A DNA stretch of 16,733 bases from Paracoccaceae bacterium (GTDB lineage Bacteria > Pseudomonadota > Alphaproteobacteria > Rhodobacterales > Rhodobacteraceae). Below are positions 14,467 to 16,733 of the stretch, in pieces. The DNA is taken from the NCBI GenBank assembly GCA_003561595.1, contig PWWF01000342.1:1-16733 (forward strand), in the 5' to 3' direction. The notes below the pieces were generated by a model. It worked only from the letters and a program-made list of their open reading frames with translations, ran no database searches and had not been told where the DNA came from. Both the position numbers and the translations under genes were made by a program. How positions within the stretch are numbered: the first letter of the stretch is position 1; each line of letters starts with the position of its first letter.

Positions 14467-14889
14467 ATGCCAGACTCCGACAACCTCACCATCCTTGCCG
14501 GCGCCTACCGTTTCGCCGGCCGTTTCGAGACTGCGCGCGCGCCCGCCACGGTGGCCGCCTTCCGCGCCCGCCTGCCTTTCGACAGCCAGCTGGTCCATGT
14601 CCGCTGGTCAGGCGAGGGTGTCTGGGTTCCGCTTGGCGACACGGATTTCGGGCTGGACTACGAGAACCACACCAGCTTTCCAGCGCCGGGGCAAATCCTG
14701 CTCTACCCGGGCGGGATCAGCGAAACCGAGATCCTGCTCGCCTATGGCGGTCTGCATTTCGCCTCTAAGATGGGGCAGCTGGCGGGCAATCACTTCATCA
14801 CCATCACCGAGGGGCTGGAGCATCTGCCCGCTCTCGGGGCCGATGTGCTGTGGAAAGGCGCGCAACCGGTCCGCTTTGAAGCCGCCTGA
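14467..14889 (+). CDS. DUF3830-like small protein (cyclophilin-like fold)
   Basis: This is a 140-residue protein. It matches what I remember of DUF3830 (PF12903), whose members are short, predicted cyclophilin-like beta-barrel proteins. The strongest block is about residues 78-113, with LLYPGG, SETEILLAYGG, FASKMGQLAGNHF and a following TEG. The N-terminal half contains VHVRWSGEGVWVPLG. No catalytic function is established for the family as far as I know. It is cytoplasmic, with no signal peptide or membrane segment. It is the last gene of operon C, 67 bases after the oxygenase across a strong stem-loop. Its ribosome binding site (AGGTG, about 10 bases upstream) is weak. Its presence suggests a direct role with the hydrolases, perhaps as a binding or isomerising partner (inference). 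Confidence 0.8.
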   Translation: MPDSDNLTILAGAYRFAGRFETARAPATVAAFRARLPFDSQLVHVRWSGEGVWVPLGDTDFGLDYENHTSFPAPGQILLYPGGISETEILLAYGGLHFASKMGQLAGNHFITITEGLEHLPALGADVLWKGAQPVRFEAA

Positions 14890-14890
14890 G

Positions 14891-14980
14891 GCAGCGGCGA
14901 GGCGCGCGAAACGGTGTGAAGAACCGGGGATAACCCCTGCATCATCGTCATGCCCCCGGGCGATGCACGACTGCCGCTGC
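14891..14980. terminator. Candidate bidirectional terminator region
   Basis: The 91-base gap between two convergent genes contains a small GGGG-ATAA-CCCC hairpin (14926-14937), CATCG/CGATG pairing around 14943-14965, and distant 8-base inverted arms GCAGCGGC (14891-14898) and GCCGCTGC (14973-14980). No long T-run is seen on either side. Termination here is likely from the gene arrangement, but the exact structure is uncertain. Confidence 0.4.
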
Positions 14981-15937
14981 TTAGCCAAGCGCGGCGTCGT
15001 CTGCCCCGCAGATAAGCGTATGGATCGTCTCATGCGGCGCGAGATCAACCCTACCCTTCCGCAATGCGGCAATTCCCGCCGCCGCACTCAGATCGGCCCG
15101 GATCGCGAACTCGGACAGAATCCAGCGCGCAGCGTCCACCAGATCGTCGTCTTGGACCAGCACGACCTGATCGATGTTCTGCGCGATGACATCATAAACG
15201 GCTTCATCGGTTCGGCCGCATGACATGGTGGCAACCCGCGTTGTTGTCGAGTCGAGCGTCACCACTTTTCCAGCTGCGAGACTCGCATGCAGGGTCGGAC
15301 TGCCCACAGGCTCGACCCCGATCACCCGCGCTCTGGGTTTGCGTGCTTTGATCACGGTCGAAAGTCCCGCGATCAGTCCGCCCCCCCCGATCGCGACAAG
15401 ATAGACATCCGCATCGGGCACTGCTTCGAGCATTTCAAGCGCTACCGTGCCCTGACCGGCGATCACCTCGATATCCTTGAAGGGATGGAAATATACCGCG
15501 CCAGTCTCGTCGGCATAGGCGCGGGCCCGCTGATCCGCATCATCCCAGCGTTCGCCCACGACCTCGACATCAGCGCCCCATTCCTTCAGCCCCCTGAGCT
15601 TCGCCACTGATGCCTGTGGCGGCAGGAAGACCTTGGCCCCTACACCGGCAACCAGTCCAGCGCGGGCCACTGCCATGCCATGATTGCCGCCCGAGGCCGT
15701 GACGATTCCCTTGTCCAGCGCCTCACGCGGGGTGGTCATGAGCCGATTCATGACCCCGCGCGTCTTGAATGATCCAGTCACCTGCAGGCTTTCAAGCTTT
15801 AGATGAATCGGATTTCCGACCGGACGGTCGCGCACATGCTCTGCGGGAATGGACGGGGTCCGCAGAATATGCGGCCGGATGCGCGCCGCCGCCTTCTCGA
15901 TCATGGCCAGTGAAAGCCTTGGGGTCTTTGAGCTCAT
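14981..15937 (-). CDS. Threonine/serine dehydratase-like PLP enzyme
   Basis: This is a 318-residue fold-type II PLP enzyme of the threonine ammonia-lyase/serine racemase group. The PLP lysine is K58 in TGSFKTRG. SGGNHG (82-87) and the phosphate-binding GGGG loop (184-187) are intact, and C310 in LICGADD holds the usual ring-nitrogen Ser/Cys position. The length fits a single catalytic domain without a regulatory ACT domain, as in catabolic threonine dehydratases, serine racemases and hydroxyaspartate dehydratases. The ATG at 15937 follows GGAGA and overlaps a small upstream frame as ATGA. It converges on operon C, so it may be a separate unit. A product such as a hydroxy-amino acid released by the pathway could be its substrate (inference). 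Confidence 0.92.
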   Translation of the reverse strand: MSSKTPRLSLAMIEKAAARIRPHILRTPSIPAEHVRDRPVGNPIHLKLESLQVTGSFKTRGVMNRLMTTPREALDKGIVTASGGNHGMAVARAGLVAGVGAKVFLPPQASVAKLRGLKEWGADVEVVGERWDDADQRARAYADETGAVYFHPFKDIEVIAGQGTVALEMLEAVPDADVYLVAIGGGGLIAGLSTVIKARKPRARVIGVEPVGSPTLHASLAAGKVVTLDSTTTRVATMSCGRTDEAVYDVIAQNIDQVVLVQDDDLVDAARWILSEFAIRADLSAAAGIAALRKGRVDLAPHETIHTLICGADDAALG

Positions 15938-16170
15938 GATCCGTCTCCGATATGAAAGGTGATGGACTTCAGATCTGACATCTCGCGCAAGGTATGTCGA
16001 CCGCCCATGCGCCCGTGACCGCTTGTGGATCCAGCGGCTCCACCTGCCGGGATATGCATTTCCCGGTACGAGCTCAGCAACTGCGCCTTGCCGACACCCC
16101 GCCGGGCGATGATTTCACCAACTTGGCGTAACAGGCTCGCGCGTGCAAATTTGATCGTTTGATGGGACAA
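15934..16170 (-). pseudogene. Small reading frame, possible aldehyde dehydrogenase C-terminal remnant
   Basis: This is a 78-codon frame whose stop overlaps the dehydratase start as ATGA. Its second half reads IPAGGAAGSTSGHGR then MGGRHTLREM and LKSITF. This resembles the C-terminus of aldehyde dehydrogenases, where GGVxxSGxGR, a Gly/Leu-rich stretch and a final TV-type strand occur. The first half shows no such similarity and there is no ALDH body upstream. Options are the tail of a lost aldehyde dehydrogenase gene, which would place a former ALDH upstream of the dehydratase, or a chance frame. The similarity is weak and judged by eye. Confidence 0.35.
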
Positions 16171-16306
16171 AAGGGGTGCAAACTATGCGCCTGAACGCTG
16201 CAGGTAGATGACGACGCATGAGGTGCCGACGCAGCTTGGCCGAGACGTCACCGACATCGGGAATGTCGTTATCGAGAACAGTCAACAGGAAGGGCAGCTT
16301 GGTCAT
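16115..16306 (-). CDS. Small hypothetical reading frame
   Basis: This is a 63-codon frame starting MTKLPFLLTVLDNDIPDVGD, with AAAGGA 8 bases before the ATG. I do not recognise the protein. It overlaps the neighbouring small frame by 56 bases in another frame, so at most one of the two overlapping ends is genuine. It might be the truncated start of a gene whose remainder was deleted or replaced. A GC-rich leader with a GCCCC-GAC-GGGGC hairpin (16354-16366) precedes it. Confidence 0.3.
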   Translation of the reverse strand: MTKLPFLLTVLDNDIPDVGDVSAKLRRHLMRRHLPAAFRRIVCTPFVPSNDQICTREPVTPSW

Positions 16307-16629
16307 GGGGGAAGTCCTTTCTGGCTCGGCGCGCGGCAAGAGCCGCCACGCCGCCCCGTCGGGGCCGAAGGCCGCGGCAGGCGTGTTGGAAGAAAAGATC
16401 CCGGGTGTCTTGGGGCAGTGATTGACCGCCGGAACTGCGCCCGTCAATCGGGGAAACGGCCCGAGCCGTGCACCACTGCCAACGCCACCCCGGCCGGAGC
16501 AGCGTTTTACACCCACATAGTTTTCAATATTTTACGCGACTGTGGAAGAAAATGGGGCGTAAAAGAGGGTAACCCCCCCATAATGGAAAAGGTATCGGGG
16601 AATTTACAAACAGTTCCCGGATCAGCCCG
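16307..16629. other. Gene-free region before nrdJ tail
   Basis: No convincing gene is seen in this stretch. It holds a GC-rich part with a GCCCC/GGGGC hairpin (16354-16366) and an AT-rich part at 16505-16565. Arms TTTTACGC (16530-16537) and GCGTAAAA (16557-16564) form an 8-base inverted repeat with a 19-base spacer, and a related GCGTTTTAC lies at 16502-16510. On the minus strand GGG-GTTA-CCC followed by TCTTTT (around 16561-16577) could be a weak terminator for the nrdJ gene. Confidence 0.4.
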
Positions 16630-16733
16630 CTACCCGCATTTCGAATGTCCGCAGGCGCGGCAGGTCATGCAGCCCTCGATCATCACCATCTCGAACGCGC
16701 CGCAGGCCGGGCAGCTTGCCGCGCGGGAGCCGC
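16630..16733 (-). CDS. nrdJ: C-terminal end of class II (B12-dependent) ribonucleotide reductase, partial
   Basis: The minus strand ends in a 33-residue Cys-rich tail: SCPACGAFEMVMIEGC, then MTCRACGHSKCG, then TAG at 16632-16630. The CxxC, CxxCxxC and final KCG pattern is the redox-active or zinc-ribbon tail of adenosylcobalamin-dependent ribonucleotide reductases, which make deoxyribonucleotides. Only the 3' end lies in the window; the body is to the right. It is a core gene and probably marks the boundary of the accessory region. The identification rests on this tail alone. Confidence 0.82.
   Translation of the reverse strand, partial: GSRAASCPACGAFEMVMIEGCMTCRACGHSKCG

Noticed and set aside
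13194..14492. Open frame of 432 codons on the minus strand
   Set aside because: It is antisense to the 2OG oxygenase, whose iron and 2-oxoglutarate ligands are all present on the other strand.
16143..16182. Two GTGCAAA words 33 bases apart
   Set aside because: Seven-base words at this distance are expected by chance, and no start codon or promoter pattern is associated with them.

Overview
This is a high-GC window, probably from an alphaproteobacterium of the Rhodobacteraceae type. That placement is inferred from codon use, from dense operons with ATGA overlaps, and from a Cys-rich class II ribonucleotide reductase tail at the right edge. The window holds a catabolic accessory region lying between a broken insertion sequence on the left and the 3' end of an nrdJ-like core gene on the right. 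No tRNA, rRNA or CRISPR array was seen.

Layout. Positions 1-500 (-) carry a decayed IS701-like transposase. Operon A (4990 to 764, -) encodes an SDR dehydrogenase, a dihydroorotase/allantoinase/dihydropyrimidinase-family cyclic amidohydrolase, a Gfo/Idh/MocA oxidoreductase and a COG3618 lactonase-like amidohydrolase. A GntR/FCD regulator (5092-5868, +) is divergent from operon A, and a 15-bp perfect dyad lies between them. Operon B (11547 to 5832, -) encodes a Tat-exported NMT1/THI5-type solute-binding protein, a COG0402 deaminase/chlorohydrolase-type amidohydrolase, an ABC ATPase, two SsuC/ThiX-type permeases and a second SDR. Its end overlaps the regulator tail to tail. Operon C (11828 to 14889, +) is divergent from operon B across a 280-bp gap. 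It encodes an alpha/beta hydrolase, a pyroglutamyl-peptidase-I homologue, an isopenicillin-N-synthase-like 2-oxoglutarate/Fe(II) oxygenase and a DUF3830-like small protein. A convergent threonine-dehydratase-like PLP enzyme (15937 to 14981, -) follows. After it come two doubtful small reading frames and the nrdJ tail.

How it may work together (inference). Operon B would import a small, probably heterocyclic or amide-containing compound and hydrolyse it in the cytoplasm. Operons B and C together hold five hydrolytic or oxidative enzymes acting on C-N, lactam or ester bonds. Operon A adds ring opening, oxidation and lactone hydrolysis. The combination of a pyroglutamyl-peptidase fold, a 2OG oxygenase, a DUF3830-like protein, a cyclic amidohydrolase and an NMT1 transporter does not match a pathway I can name. 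It is the best candidate for an undescribed system here. The substrate cannot be read from the sequence.
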